A stretch of 64,000 nucleotides of DNA from Sporothrix humicola (Eukaryota > Ascomycota > Sordariomycetes > Ophiostomatales > Ophiostomataceae), in NCBI GenBank assembly GCA_021396245.1, contig WNYE01000105.1, positions 1 through 64,000 on the forward strand, in the 5' to 3' direction. The notes under the pieces were generated by a model. The model saw only the letters and a program-made list of their open reading frames with translations, was not told the origin of the DNA and made no database searches. Position numbers and translations under genes: made by a program. Shown piece after piece: positions 23,092 through 34,186 of the stretch. How positions within the stretch are numbered: the stretch's first letter is position 1; the number at the start of each line of letters is the position of its first letter.

Positions 23092-26000
23092 TGTGTGTGT
23101 GAAGGGAGATTGGGGAGGGAGAGAAGGAGGAAGATGGAAAGGAGGCACACAACAATCGAGAGATCGAGATGTCGAAACAAAGACGGACGAGGCGTGAAAG
23201 ATACAAGTCGGGATTCGAAGTTCGAGATGAAGTCGAAAGTATGCAAAAGACAAAAGAGCAACTGTATTAAGACCCGAGATCCAGCCTCATTGGGACCGAC
23301 GCGAGCTGGCACCAGCAGGGACGACGGATTGGGGAGCAAAAAGGGAGATTTGAGCTCTTGGTGGCGGCCTTGGGGGCAGACTTCTTTTTGTTCTTTGTTG
23401 CAGCAAGGGAGGAATTCGAGAAAAGTCGATAGATGGGCCGCAAAGGGAGGTATAGTAGAAGACCGCCGGAAGACCGCCGAAGAGATGTAGAAACGATAAA
23501 GTCGAGATGGATGATGGATAAAACTCCGGATCGCAATGAAATGATGAATGATGAATTGAAGAAGAAGCAGAAGAAAGAAGACAGAAATGGTAACAAGTCG
23601 TCAAGTCGGAAAAACAGATGCAAGAAGACGGCAAAAAGGCCAATCAAGAAGCCAAGACGACGGAGACGATGCAAAGAGAAAAGAATACTCCGTAGTCTGG
23701 AGCGAGGCAGAAGCAGAAGTAGAACAAAGGAATCATAAGAGACTCCTAGAGGCAATTCGAAAGAGTGGATTTCCGTCTGGATTCAGTGATTCAGTTCTGG
23801 ATCGCAGCAGGCCCTGCAGGTGCTTCTTTCGCGTTTCTGCTGTTTCTGGTGTTTCGAAGCAGTGCTTGGCTCGTCGAGAATACCCCTTTGTCGGTGAGTG
23901 TCCGGGGGTTGCGGTAGAATGGAGTCTGTCGTGTGGTATCGTGGTGCTCGAGCCGTTTCCAGTTTCCAGTTTCCTAACCTCAGATTCCTTTTTCGTTGGA
24001 GAGAACGGAGAAGCGACGACGTGGTGTTCTGGCGAGGTGGCCTTGCTACGCTTGCTGCATGCGGTTTGGAGTTGCCTGTTGGGGTTGCTGTTTGGGGATT
24101 GGCGTGGCGACAAAGAGAGGCAGGTGCGCCCGAGAGCGCTGTAAGGAGAACCGCTCGTATTGCTTTCGAACTGCGTTCTAGGGCGAGTAGGCAGGCGCAA
24201 AAAGGGAAGCCACACCCAGGGGCTAGAACTGAGGCGTGTCAGAATTGGTGGCAGGCGTCGCAAGCCAGCGGCAGGTAGGCACGTGCAGGTCCCAATTACC
24301 CCGTAGATTGTTGGGTGGAGAGTCTGACGTACGCAAAAGCCTCTGAGCCAGCCAGGCTTAGTCATCCTTTGAGCCACAGGGTCCAAGGTCCAGGCCCAAA
24401 CTCAAACTCGAGTCCAAACCCAAAGGCTCGGACACGAATCTTGGGTTCCAACAGCCGTGAGATACGATTGGAGGTGCCTTTGTAGATACAATACTCCGGC
24501 ACCAGTTCATGTTTCGTATTCCAGAAACCCACCCCGGAGGAGATCTTCTGTGCCTCGTACTCTTGCAAACAAAAGTTGTACGGCAGAACTGTGTCTTGGT
24601 AACAGTCGATTTTCTTGGAGTCTTGGCGACATTGTGGAAGCGAGGGTCGAGGGTTGTTGGAAGCATTTGGCAGAGACGAGTATCTACATAAGAACGGTCG
24701 TGCCCTGAGATCTGGCGATCTTCAACGTCAAATCGACTGGAATGCTGGCGGCAGATTTCCCCTGCGTTTTTCGCCAGGAACCAAATCTATTTCAGTTCGC
24801 AATGCGCAAAAACCCACATGCAATGTCTCACTGCTAGCGATGTGACTGCCATGTGCGTCTGCAGCGGACAGTCAGGACATACGACGACATACAGCATTCG
24901 ACATATCTCACATTACATGGACATTGCATTTTATTTTATTTTTGGCGCCACAAATATCCGTCATATTTGACCCAGTTGAGCCTTCTTTCCAGGATGTAAA
25001 AGACGGTGAGGGGAGTCTAAGATAGTCTAAGAAGGAAGCAAGGATACCTGCACGGCATCGGGTACTTTTGTCGAGAAACGAGAGGCGGTGGACACCTGCC
25101 AGCAATCCTTTCTTTTGGGCCAATTTTGGGCACCAATCAGGCCAGAGAGAAAAGTAGGTTGCTGGCATCGAATGTCGTCAGAACGACAACTGGTAGGGCA
25201 CTTGGAGTCCTACTTCTGAGTTAAAATATCTCGCCAAGGCAATAGTCTACTGTCATTAACTGGCGGTCTGATGGTAGTTCTTGATCGTTGTAGGCTGGTG
25301 AAAGAGAACGGCGTAATAATGCTCAACTTTGAAGATGACGTTTTGTTATGTAGCCATGCCACTGCGTTTTAGCACCTGACTGCCCGAGATAGCGCCGTTT
25401 GTTCATTAGTTCAGGGCAGTCAGGCAACTGCGGCTGTTCCCGGCCACACCGTTGGCTCCCAAAACAAAAGGCCCCAACCCGCCAACACACACGATCAGAC
25501 AGTGCAGAAAATGAAGCCGTAGTACAGAGCTACCGACAGGGGGATGGCTGTCCGAGCATTTTCTCGTATCGGCAAGGCACGTTGTTCTACTCAGTGCTTC
25601 CATATTTCTGTGCATATCTTGTGTATCTTGTCTCTCTTTGTGCTGTGTTTGCTGAGTGGCCGTCGCACAAGACGCAAAAACAGGAAGGGACGACGGGGAC
25701 GTGCAGCTTCTTGTTTCTCGCCGGTGTGCCTCGGAGAGAAGCTCGACATTGGTCGCTCTTGCTCTTTTGCCAGCCTCCCCACGGCTCCACACAAGAAAAC
25801 GTAGCTCCCGCCTCCGACCAGGGTGGGTGCACCAAGCTGGGAAGGCGCTACTGTGGAAACCCAGCAGCCGCTCTAGAAAGGAAAGAAAACACAGAGAAGG
25901 AGGGAAAGAGAGCGAAAGAGGGAAAAGAAAGCACCCCCTGGTCCATCTTTCAACCTCCCGATTTTCTTATGCTCCTCCCATGCTGCCAGCTCTTTAATTT

Positions 26001-26614
26001 TTCTTGGGTTGGAGTTGGTCGTGGCCGGTCGCTTTTCTATTGATTTTATTGCTTGTCAGGCTTTCTCGCTCCTTCCTCTTCGTGCTCCGTCCGTACTTTG
26101 TGCACCTTTCATCCCAACACGCGCCTTCCTAATTTCTACCTCTTGCCGCCCGCGCACTTTCCCTCGAATCTTCTTTTTCTCATCGCGTTCCTGCATTATT
26201 CTTGGTTCTTTTGTTTCTTTCCGTCATTTGCATGTGCCTGCATAGCATTGGGCTAGTTATGGCAGTTGCGCATGAGCTCCTGCCCAGCCGTCTCTCTCCG
26301 TGATCATTCCTTAACAGCCCGTCTTAAGCTTCATCTGCCGCAGGTAAATGAACACACACAACTCCAACTCGGACTCGAGCTCGACCCAAATACCAAACAA
26401 CGCATACATCGACAACACCTTCCCCCCTCTCTCGTCAGTGGACAAGCGGCCCAACACAGCCGACTGCGGGCGTGTCCACCCTTTCCCCCAAACTGCTGTC
26501 TCCCTTGCAGCTGTCTGTTTCGCATCGCAATTTGGCAATTGACCCGATTGATCTGATTGCTCTACATTCCATTCTCGTTAGCTCGACCACTTGGCCAAAG
26601 ACCCGAAAAGTACA
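23092..26614. other. 3.5-kb divergent intergenic region between kex2 and the PhoD-like gene
   Basis: This is one of the longest gene-free stretches. Purine-rich repeats with a GTCGAAA/GAAG flavour occur near 23150-23740. A block of loosely repeated CCAAACYCAAA units lies near 24370-24430. CT-rich leader sequence precedes 26615. Frames of 150-215 codons on both strands (for example about 23587-24144 and 25399-26043) have no recognisable motif and overlap in opposite orientation, so I do not call them. A non-coding RNA or regulatory region is possible but unsupported. Confidence 0.4.
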
Positions 26615-29600
26615 ATGGCAGCAGAAGCGCGTTATTGGGGCGACTTGCCAGACGCACGAGACGTCCAAAAGGCAAGGGAAGCTGCAGCTGCCGGTCAGGC
26701 AAAGGGTGCCATTCCTTCAGGTCAAAATCAAATCCAGACTTCGACGCAGGGCCACAGCCGCCGCCCATCATTGGACACTGCGGCCCAGCTGCAGCCCAAG
26801 CCGAACCGCGCGTCCATCCAGACGACACACACTGCAAACACTACATATACCGATGCGCCGACCGAGTCGACCATGAGCCCATTTGTGTCGCCCACCAGCT
26901 CACATTTCCCAGAGGGCCTCGCTCCACGTCCGCCCTCGTTTCCCTACAACGGCGCTGCTGCAGCTGATGCCGCCGCCAGTCTCAACCGCCCGGCACCTTC
27001 GCATTCACAATCGCAGTCGCGACGACGTCACTCCCGCAACCAGAGCGTTTTGAGCGACGACTTCCTTCCTGAAAACCGCAACATCGAACAGGAGCCACTT
27101 GGCGACCTCGGCGACCTCGACAAGGGTGACCCGCCGCCAGCTGCGCCCGACGTACCTCCTCGGGGCCCTCCCCTCAGCTACCGGCCGCCTGGCTACGCCG
27201 GCGCATCGAGCAACTACGGTTATCCGCCTGTTTCCTCCGTCCCACCCGCGATGCAGAATCAAAATCAAAACTCGCCTCATACACCCCGAAATATGCAACG
27301 CCCAGAAGTGTCCTTGTCTGTTGACCCAATGGACGTTGACGGGCCCGACCAGTACTATACCCCACCATCGCAAGCCAGATCGGCTGGCACTGGTGTTGGA
27401 GCTGGTGACGGCCGCTCCCGCATTCCAGTCGACGCCAGCCCAGGAACGCGCCGTCGCCCATCGGTTAGCGGCGGCGCCAGGCCCCAGCTAGTCGACGTGA
27501 CAGCATCAGCAACAACACCACGACGCCGCGTGTCCACCGGCGGTAATGGTTCCGGTCCCAACTCGGCCGACCGCACACAGAAAAAGTTTGACGACGTCGT
27601 CCGCTCGCCCCTGCAAAAGCTTGAGCTAACGCTCGACAGCATTACAAAAGAAGAGAAGCGTGCGCGCGTCGCTGCAGCCGAGCAGGTTGCCCGCGAGAAG
27701 GAACGCCGCCGCGCTGAGGGTGGATCACAAGCACCTCGCCAGCAACAACAGCAACAACAAAATGCGCCGCAGGCAAGATCACAGCCGCGAACGCAACAAG
27801 CTTCGCGCCCGCCACCCCAACAACAAGCTCAACCCCAGCCGCAGGCCCGATTCCGAGACCGTGCGCCGCCAGCTATTGACAACGAGCCCCGGCCCCTATT
27901 GCAGCCAGAGATGAGCCCTGTCGAGGAGAGCTATCTGCCAAACATTATCCCGAGAAGCAACCCGCCACAGTATAGCGACGCGCCGCCTGCACCTCCTCCC
28001 GACTCGGAGAAGCCACGCAACTTGCCACAACAGACACGCGCCGCCGCACCCAGCTCTGGTATCCCGCAGCGCAACCTCAGTTTCCGCGAACGCGCTGCGC
28101 ACAACAATGTCAGACTACCACAGGCAGACGAGCCGTCACCTCCCCTTCCCGCGCAGGCCACTATCCCAAATCTCGTGCCTCAGAGACAGAATAGCGCTCG
28201 CTCCGGCAAGCTGCAAAAGGACCCTCCCAGCGATCTGCGGTATGCCCAGCCAGCCAATGCATACCCAGCAGCTCAACCGCGCAATGGAGCTCCTCCCAAT
28301 GCTGGTGTCCCTGCCGACGCCATTCCGAGAACAATGCCCACGGACATTGATGCTGCATACACACGAGGCCGTACTCAGCAAGAAGCACAATCGTCTCCTC
28401 AGGCCCAGGCGTATCAATTCCCTCCTCAGCAGCCTGCAAAACTGGTGAAATCACCCAGCCAGCGGAAAGCACCCGCCGGTACTGGCTATCCCAACCGTGC
28501 CAATGTGCAGGCGGCTAATGGCAGCTTTGACGGAGCCTACAACCCTTCTAGCAGCAACGAAAGCGGCAACCTTGCAGGCGCAGCAGCTGTCGCTGGTGCT
28601 GTTGGGACCGGTGCTGCTGCTGCGGCAGCTTCTGCAAACAACACGCCGCGGCGGACGGCGAGGTTCGGAGACGATGTCGTCGACAACGAGCCCGAGCCAG
28701 GTCTGCCCACCCGTGGTGATCGGCGCTTTGACGATCCGCACCACCATCGCTTCTCCAACATGGTCTACCGCGAACGCAACAAGCTGCAGCCGGGCCAGGG
28801 CACCTACAATCCACCCCACTATCTCGATGAGTGGAAGCAGGGCACTGTTGGCACGCTTGCGGGCAATCTGCTGGATCTGTCCGACAAGACCTCACCCTCC
28901 AACGAGCGCGATAAGGCTTGGTGGGAAAAGGCTAACAGCGGCGGCAGCAAGCGGCGCGGAAGCACCTCGGCAGCCCCGCCTCGTCCTAGGAAAGGCGAGG
29001 CATTTGACGGGGAGTACGACGAGGCCAACGGCCCGTCCCGCTTCAAGCCGCCCTTGCACCTGGTCTGTGGACCCCTGTTGCGCTACTGCGGCATGCGCAA
29101 AGAGCGCTCGCCTTCACGGGGTGCGCGCAATGGCGGTGCCGGTCCTCAAGTGGCCGAGCGCGAGTTCTGGCGTGGCAGTGTCATGATCGTGACACGGGAC
29201 ACAGACTCCTCGTATGATATTGCGCCAACGCTGCGCCTGTTCTCGCAGCCCCTGGACCTTCTGCCGCCGCCACCGACTGAAGTACAAGGCACTCTGTCGC
29301 CTGAATATGTCGATCCTCTGGTCGGCCACCCCAAACTCGGCCGCAACGGCGAGACTCTATACGTGCGACCGGTAGAGCATCTCGAGCAGGAGAAGGACTT
29401 GTCGCGAGACGAGACCGACGAGGGCCTCTTTGAAAAGACAAAGAGCCCCGTTGACGGTGTCGGAACAGCAGCCGGCCAGGCTGTCGATTTACCTGGCTCA
29501 TTTGCTGCGCGCCTCAAGAAGACGGACCTGGACGGCGAAAAGGCCGGCAAGTTCAAGGACGTGCGCGGTTTCCGGCTGCACTTTGAGCGCGGCGTCACAT

Positions 29601-32494
29601 TCTGGCGGTTCAACATTGAGGTTGAACTCCAGGACAAGCAGCAGCGGATTGCCTACCGCATCAACCGGGGACCCTCAACCGGTTTCTGGGTGCCAGCCCG
29701 CGGCCAGTCTATGCACATCATGTTCTACTCGTGCAACGGCTTCAGTCTGTCGGTCAACTCCAACGAGTTCAGCGGCCCTGACCCGATGTGGCGCGACGTG
29801 CTCAACAACCACCAGACGCAGCCGTTCCACGTCATGATTGGCGGCGGCGACCAGCTGTACAACGATGCGATCATGAACCAAACGAAAATCTTCCAGGAGT
29901 GGTTGACCATCCGCAACCCGTTAACAAAAGGCAACACGCCGTTTACGCCTGAGATGCAGGACGAGTTGGAAGAGTTCTACCTTAACCGGTACGCCATGTG
30001 GTTCTCCCAGGGCCTTTTCTCGCTAGCCAACTCCCAGATCCCCATGGTCAACATGTACGATGACCACGACATTATCGACGGCTTTGGATCGTACCCGCAC
30101 CATTTCATGATGTCGCCCGTCTTTGCGGGCCTGGGCAATGTTGCCTTCAAATACTATATGCTGTTCCAGCACCAGAGCGTGATCGGCGAGACGGAAGAGT
30201 CAGAGCCGAGCTGGATTCTGGGCCAGACGCCCGGCCCTTACATCCACGAAGTCAGCCGGAGCACGTTTATGCACCTGGGTGCCAAGGTGGCGCTCCTGGC
30301 TGTCGACTGCCGCACCGAGCGGACCCGCGAAGAGGTGTTGCGCGAGGATACATGGAAGCGTATTATCGACCGGTGCTACAAGGAGATTGAAAAGGGCCAG
30401 ACCGAACACCTGCTGGTGCAGCTCGGCATCCCGATTGCGTATCCTCGCCTTGTCTGGCTCGAGAATATCCTGACATCGCGGCTCATGGAGCCCGTCAAGC
30501 TTTTGGGCAAGACGGGTCTTTTGGGTAACTTCCTCAACCACTTTGACGGTGGCGTCGAGATTCTCGACGATCTCGACGACCACTGGACAGCCAAGAACCA
30601 CAAAGACGAGCGCAAGGTCGTTATCGAGGACCTGCAGGACCTGGCGGCTGACCGGTCGGTGCGCATCACCATTTTGAGCGGCGACGTCCACCTCGCAGCC
30701 ATTGGCCAGTTCTACTCAAACTCCAAGCAAGGCCTCGCAAAACACAAGGACTTCCGCTACATGCCCAACGTCATCTCATCAGCTATTGCCAACACGCCGC
30801 CCCCAGACATTATGGCCGACATTCTCAACAAGCGCAACAAGGTGCACCATTTCGACAAAGAGACAGACGAGGACATGATCCCGCTGTTTGCGCACGGCGT
30901 GGACGGCAAGCCGCGCAATAACAAGACGCTGCTGCCGCACCGCAACTGGTGCTCGATCCAGCCCTACGTCCCCGGCCAGAGTCCCACGCAAACGCCACAG
31001 CACTCGGACCTCAACCTCGCCATGGGCGTGGACGGGTATGGCACGCCGACAGGCAGCCGCGGCAACTTCTTTACTCGCGCCACCTCGTTCCGCCGCAACA
31101 ACAGCTTCGACGACCGGTCGCGGCCGCCATTGTCGAGTGCCAACAGCGGCGGCAGTTTGCTGCGACGCCTGAGCAGAGGCCGCCGGTCGATGGACTCGGT
31201 CCAGCGTCCCGTGGTGGTGTCCGACAACAACAGCAGCGGTGTGCGCCGGTCGTTCTCGCTGACGCGCGACCTCAACCCGGGGAACCTGTTCCGGCGTCTG
31301 AGCAGTCGCCGCCAGCGAGCACCTGATGATGGTGGAATAAACGGTAGCTGGGGTCCAGACAGCGAAGAAGCCCTGCCTCAACAGCAGCATCAACAACAGC
31401 AATACGACCAGGCCTACCAGCAGCAATATCAGTCACAGCAACCTCAACAGCCTGGTGCACCGCCGATCCCTGGCAAGATTCCCATCAATTATGCCAATGG
31501 TCAGGGCCAACCTCAAGCTCAAGTTCCCGGGCATGCCCACGGCCAAGGTCACGGATATGACCGCCGCTACGACCAGGCAGCGCCTCGTGGTGGCGTCCGT
31601 ACAGGCCGCTACCCAGACGACGACCAGAGCACGATCAGCAGCGAAGAGGACCTTCCTCCACATGGTCATGGTCAGCAACGGTACCAGCAACAGCAGCCTC
31701 GTATTCGCGGTGGTGCAGGCTCCCCGTCGGCTTTGGGAGGGTATGACGAATACGAGAACGGCGACGAGAGCTATTTCTCGGTGAAACGTCGTCCGACTGG
31801 GCCGGGCAGAGGTCAGACCGGCTCGGATATGGCCGCAGGATATGCCCATCAGCAGCCCCAGCAGCCTCGTCAGCAGCCTCATTTCCCTATCACGCAGCAA
31901 TATCAGCAGCAGCAACAGCAGCAGCTCCAACCTCCCCAACTTGGAGGACCCCAAACCTCAGGCGGTACGCTCGGTACCATGTCGGACGGCAGTCTGACTG
32001 CTGCGGGTGCTCTTCCTGGCGCCGGCCCGGGAGAACCGCCAATCCGCCCATTTTACCGCACGCCCACGGGCCTCACGGCGCGCCAGCTCAAAAAGGCCGA
32101 AAAGTACGAGGTCAACCTGGAGGGCGGCCTCGATATCCGTCTGAACGTCGAAGTCAACCCCAAGGACCCGTCGGGCATTACAGTGCCGTACCGCCTGGTG
32201 GTGCCGCGATTGTGGTACACGTACGAAGGAGACCCGTTGACGGCGGGCGCCACTGGCCTACCAGGCAACAAGCCAGCCCCGACCGGCATCAAGCGGCTGT
32301 TGAGCATTGGCCGTAGGAAGCCAGCTCAGGCACTTCCGCCGCCGCAGATGCAGCCCCAGTCGATGCAACAGCAGGAACCCCTCCAGCCGATGCCGATCCA
32401 ACAACAGATGCAGCAGGTGCCTCCTCATATGCAGCAACAAATGCAGCAGGCTCCCCCAGGCGCGTATAGTGCTGAGAACCAGCTGCCTCATTAA
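26615..32494 (+). CDS. very large PhoD-like phosphatase-domain protein
   Basis: A single exon encodes 1959 aa from the first in-frame ATG, with Kozak-like ACAATGG. Residues 1 to about 820 are disordered and Pro/Gln/Arg-rich. The metallophosphatase-like region covers about 840-1440: GGGDQLYND near 1077, NMYDDHDIIDGFGSYP near 1148 and LSGDVHLAAIG near 1355. These supply the Asp, His and Asn ligands of a PhoD-type metal centre. A second disordered, Gln-rich section (about 1440-1810) precedes a short conserved end block with ARQLKKAEKYEV and PYRLVVPRLWY. There is no signal peptide, unlike secreted bacterial PhoD. The family is conserved across filamentous fungi but the substrate is not known. The sequence shows the fold signature, not the reaction. 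Confidence 0.88.
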   Translation: MAAEARYWGDLPDARDVQKAREAAAAGQAKGAIPSGQNQIQTSTQGHSRRPSLDTAAQLQPKPNRASIQTTHTANTTYTDAPTESTMSPFVSPTSSHFPEGLAPRPPSFPYNGAAAADAAASLNRPAPSHSQSQSRRRHSRNQSVLSDDFLPENRNIEQEPLGDLGDLDKGDPPPAAPDVPPRGPPLSYRPPGYAGASSNYGYPPVSSVPPAMQNQNQNSPHTPRNMQRPEVSLSVDPMDVDGPDQYYTPPSQARSAGTGVGAGDGRSRIPVDASPGTRRRPSVSGGARPQLVDVTASATTPRRRVSTGGNGSGPNSADRTQKKFDDVVRSPLQKLELTLDSITKEEKRARVAAAEQVAREKERRRAEGGSQAPRQQQQQQQNAPQARSQPRTQQASRPPPQQQAQPQPQARFRDRAPPAIDNEPRPLLQPEMSPVEESYLPNIIPRSNPPQYSDAPPAPPPDSEKPRNLPQQTRAAAPSSGIPQRNLSFRERAAHNNVRLPQADEPSPPLPAQATIPNLVPQRQNSARSGKLQKDPPSDLRYAQPANAYPAAQPRNGAPPNAGVPADAIPRTMPTDIDAAYTRGRTQQEAQSSPQAQAYQFPPQQPAKLVKSPSQRKAPAGTGYPNRANVQAANGSFDGAYNPSSSNESGNLAGAAAVAGAVGTGAAAAAASANNTPRRTARFGDDVVDNEPEPGLPTRGDRRFDDPHHHRFSNMVYRERNKLQPGQGTYNPPHYLDEWKQGTVGTLAGNLLDLSDKTSPSNERDKAWWEKANSGGSKRRGSTSAAPPRPRKGEAFDGEYDEANGPSRFKPPLHLVCGPLLRYCGMRKERSPSRGARNGGAGPQVAEREFWRGSVMIVTRDTDSSYDIAPTLRLFSQPLDLLPPPPTEVQGTLSPEYVDPLVGHPKLGRNGETLYVRPVEHLEQEKDLSRDETDEGLFEKTKSPVDGVGTAAGQAVDLPGSFAARLKKTDLDGEKAGKFKDVRGFRLHFERGVTFWRFNIEVELQDKQQRIAYRINRGPSTGFWVPARGQSMHIMFYSCNGFSLSVNSNEFSGPDPMWRDVLNNHQTQPFHVMIGGGDQLYNDAIMNQTKIFQEWLTIRNPLTKGNTPFTPEMQDELEEFYLNRYAMWFSQGLFSLANSQIPMVNMYDDHDIIDGFGSYPHHFMMSPVFAGLGNVAFKYYMLFQHQSVIGETEESEPSWILGQTPGPYIHEVSRSTFMHLGAKVALLAVDCRTERTREEVLREDTWKRIIDRCYKEIEKGQTEHLLVQLGIPIAYPRLVWLENILTSRLMEPVKLLGKTGLLGNFLNHFDGGVEILDDLDDHWTAKNHKDERKVVIEDLQDLAADRSVRITILSGDVHLAAIGQFYSNSKQGLAKHKDFRYMPNVISSAIANTPPPDIMADILNKRNKVHHFDKETDEDMIPLFAHGVDGKPRNNKTLLPHRNWCSIQPYVPGQSPTQTPQHSDLNLAMGVDGYGTPTGSRGNFFTRATSFRRNNSFDDRSRPPLSSANSGGSLLRRLSRGRRSMDSVQRPVVVSDNNSSGVRRSFSLTRDLNPGNLFRRLSSRRQRAPDDGGINGSWGPDSEEALPQQQHQQQQYDQAYQQQYQSQQPQQPGAPPIPGKIPINYANGQGQPQAQVPGHAHGQGHGYDRRYDQAAPRGGVRTGRYPDDDQSTISSEEDLPPHGHGQQRYQQQQPRIRGGAGSPSALGGYDEYENGDESYFSVKRRPTGPGRGQTGSDMAAGYAHQQPQQPRQQPHFPITQQYQQQQQQQLQPPQLGGPQTSGGTLGTMSDGSLTAAGALPGAGPGEPPIRPFYRTPTGLTARQLKKAEKYEVNLEGGLDIRLNVEVNPKDPSGITVPYRLVVPRLWYTYEGDPLTAGATGLPGNKPAPTGIKRLLSIGRRKPAQALPPPQMQPQSMQQQEPLQPMPIQQQMQQVPPHMQQQMQQAPPGAYSAENQLPH

Positions 32495-32935
32495 TATCTT
32501 TTGTTTTCTTTCTCTCTTTGCTTTTCTCAGCGTTTTTTTCTTTTTTCTTTTTCTAGCATCGTTTTGCTTTGTTTCTCTTCATTTTGTTGTCGTCGTTTAT
32601 CTATCATATCACATTTTGGAATAGCTTTGTTTGGGAAAATTTGCATGGAGGAACTAGCCACGGCCGTCGTCCTCCTTCGTGAGGTGTTGGCAGGCCCGTA
32701 AAAGAAACAGTCATTAGATAGCATTTTGTTTTCATTTTCACCTTGAATCATAATCATATCAGTTCTCTTTTACATTCTCTTTTCCCGTTCTGTGTCATGC
32801 TTTGTAAATGCAAGTCCGTTTCATTTAGAGGCGCCCTCCCGCCGTAATTTTGTGTATAAAAATCAAATCAAATAACGCCGTATCATATCATTCCCAGTCA
32901 ACGAGTATCCTCCCCTCTCCCTTCCCCTTCTCCTC
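32495..32935. other. convergent 3' UTR region
   Basis: T-rich DNA after the PhoD-like stop codon and A-rich DNA relative to the opposing Y14 gene. No gene is seen. Confidence 0.5.
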
Positions 32936-33598
32936 TCACGCCGCCCCCTCTCCTGGACTTCTACTCCGGCTGTGGCGTGTCCGGCCGCCTGGCGGTCCGC
33001 GTCTGTGCTCCTCGCTCGGACTCCGGTCGCGGTCGTCCTTCTTATTGTCTCTATCGTTGCCTCCACGGTCGTTTCTGTCATTTCTGTCCCGTCCCCGGTC
33101 GCGGTCGCCGCCTCGCCGCCCCTCGCCATTCCGCACTTTGGCCGGCGGCGGGCGCACAAAGGCAAAGTCGACCTGCACCGTCTGGTCCAGCAGTTTTGTC
33201 TCGTGCGCGCCGTCAATGGCCGCGCGGGCCTCTTTGAGGGTTGGGTATTCGATCAAGCAGTAGCCCTGTCAATTAGTATGCGTAGCAACAAGATGGGAGA
33301 GGCGCGAAGCGCCTCAAATAGTTAGGACTTCGCCCACCTTTACGTAACCACTCCGTCTATCAAGATTGAGGTGCATGTTCTTGATCTCGCCAAACTCGGA
33401 AAACATGTCGTGGAGCGCCTCCTCGTCGGCCTCCTCGTGGACGTTGGTAACAATAATGATCCAGCCCTCAATCGAACGGACAGCCGTCGCTTTGGCATGG
33501 GTCTGCATGTCGGCCGTGCGGGGACCGTCGCCGGCTCCGTTTCCGGCATCGAGACCGGCCGCCGGCGCGTCGTCGATTTCCATGTCGACGTCAGCCAT
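32936..33598 (-). CDS. Y14/RBM8A exon-junction-complex RNA-binding protein
   Basis: Two exons, 33598-33338 and 33265-32936, are split by a 72-nt intron (33266-33337). They give 591 nt, or 196 aa. One RRM spans about 43-120. RNP2 is in GWIIIVTNV and RNP1 is split by the intron as GYVK|GYCLIEYP. The EEALHDMFSEFGEIKNMHLNLD stretch (described here by its helix and strand order) is the Y14 hallmark. The C-terminus is Arg/Asp-rich with SRSRSP, as in other Y14 proteins. Y14 pairs with Mago on spliced mRNA and influences mRNA fate. The gene is divergent from the Cdc26-like gene, with start codons 588 bp apart. Confidence 0.92.
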
Positions 33599-34186
33599 TG
33601 TTGGTGTGTGGGGGTAGTTGTGTAGAGGCGTGTGTTATACGGGTCAATTGAGTTGTCGGTTCGTCGTAGTAATATGTCAGTCGTTAATGGTGGTCTGCAA
33701 ATCAATCGCAAGTCGAGGGTGAAGTCGAGGTCAAGGTCGAGAGCTCCGAGACGGAAGGCGGGCGCAAAGTGAAGCTTCCCGCCTGGGGACACTGGGACAG
33801 AGGTGCAGAAGTGGGTCGCAACAAAGATTTTCCCGCCGCTCGCGCCTGCCTCTCACCAACATTCCCCGCCAAACAGAACGGGAAAGAGCTGTCGCGAGCT
33901 GCCAGCCCGCCCAAGCTTTACCCAATTGGCGCTAACAAAACAACGGATGACGCCCTGTATTGACTGGTGGTACAGGGGAACACAAGGGAGCAACCCCACT
34001 ATTACTATTTACTTTCGCGACGACAGACCGCGACGGCGTATTGACGACGGTCGTTCTTGCCCAAGACAGCCTTGCTCAAGTTTAGAAAACACCCAGCATA
34101 ATTACGGATATTTTTACTCAGCACATAGAACCTACACCAAACTAAACAGCTTCTTAATATTACTATATACACCTTCAGCGACCACC
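33599..34186. promoter_or_regulatory. shared divergent promoter region of Y14 and Cdc26-like genes
   Basis: The 588 bp between two outward-facing ATG codons must contain both promoters and both leaders. No clear TATA box was identified. The frame of the plus gene is open back to 33803 but contains several upstream in-frame Met-less segments; the conserved protein start is at 34187. Confidence 0.45.

Noticed and set aside
23092..23253. N-terminal extension of Kex2 beyond the signal peptide
   Set aside because: The open frame reaches back to a non-ATG codon, and the signal peptide starts at the ATG at 23091.
23733..24386. 217-codon minus-strand frame in the kex2/PhoD-like interval
   Set aside because: It has no recognisable domain, is Ser/Pro/Arg-rich and overlaps an equally long plus-strand frame; it is probably chance.
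25399..26043. 214-codon plus-strand frame upstream of the PhoD-like gene
   Set aside because: It has no motif or conserved-looking composition and overlaps several competing frames.
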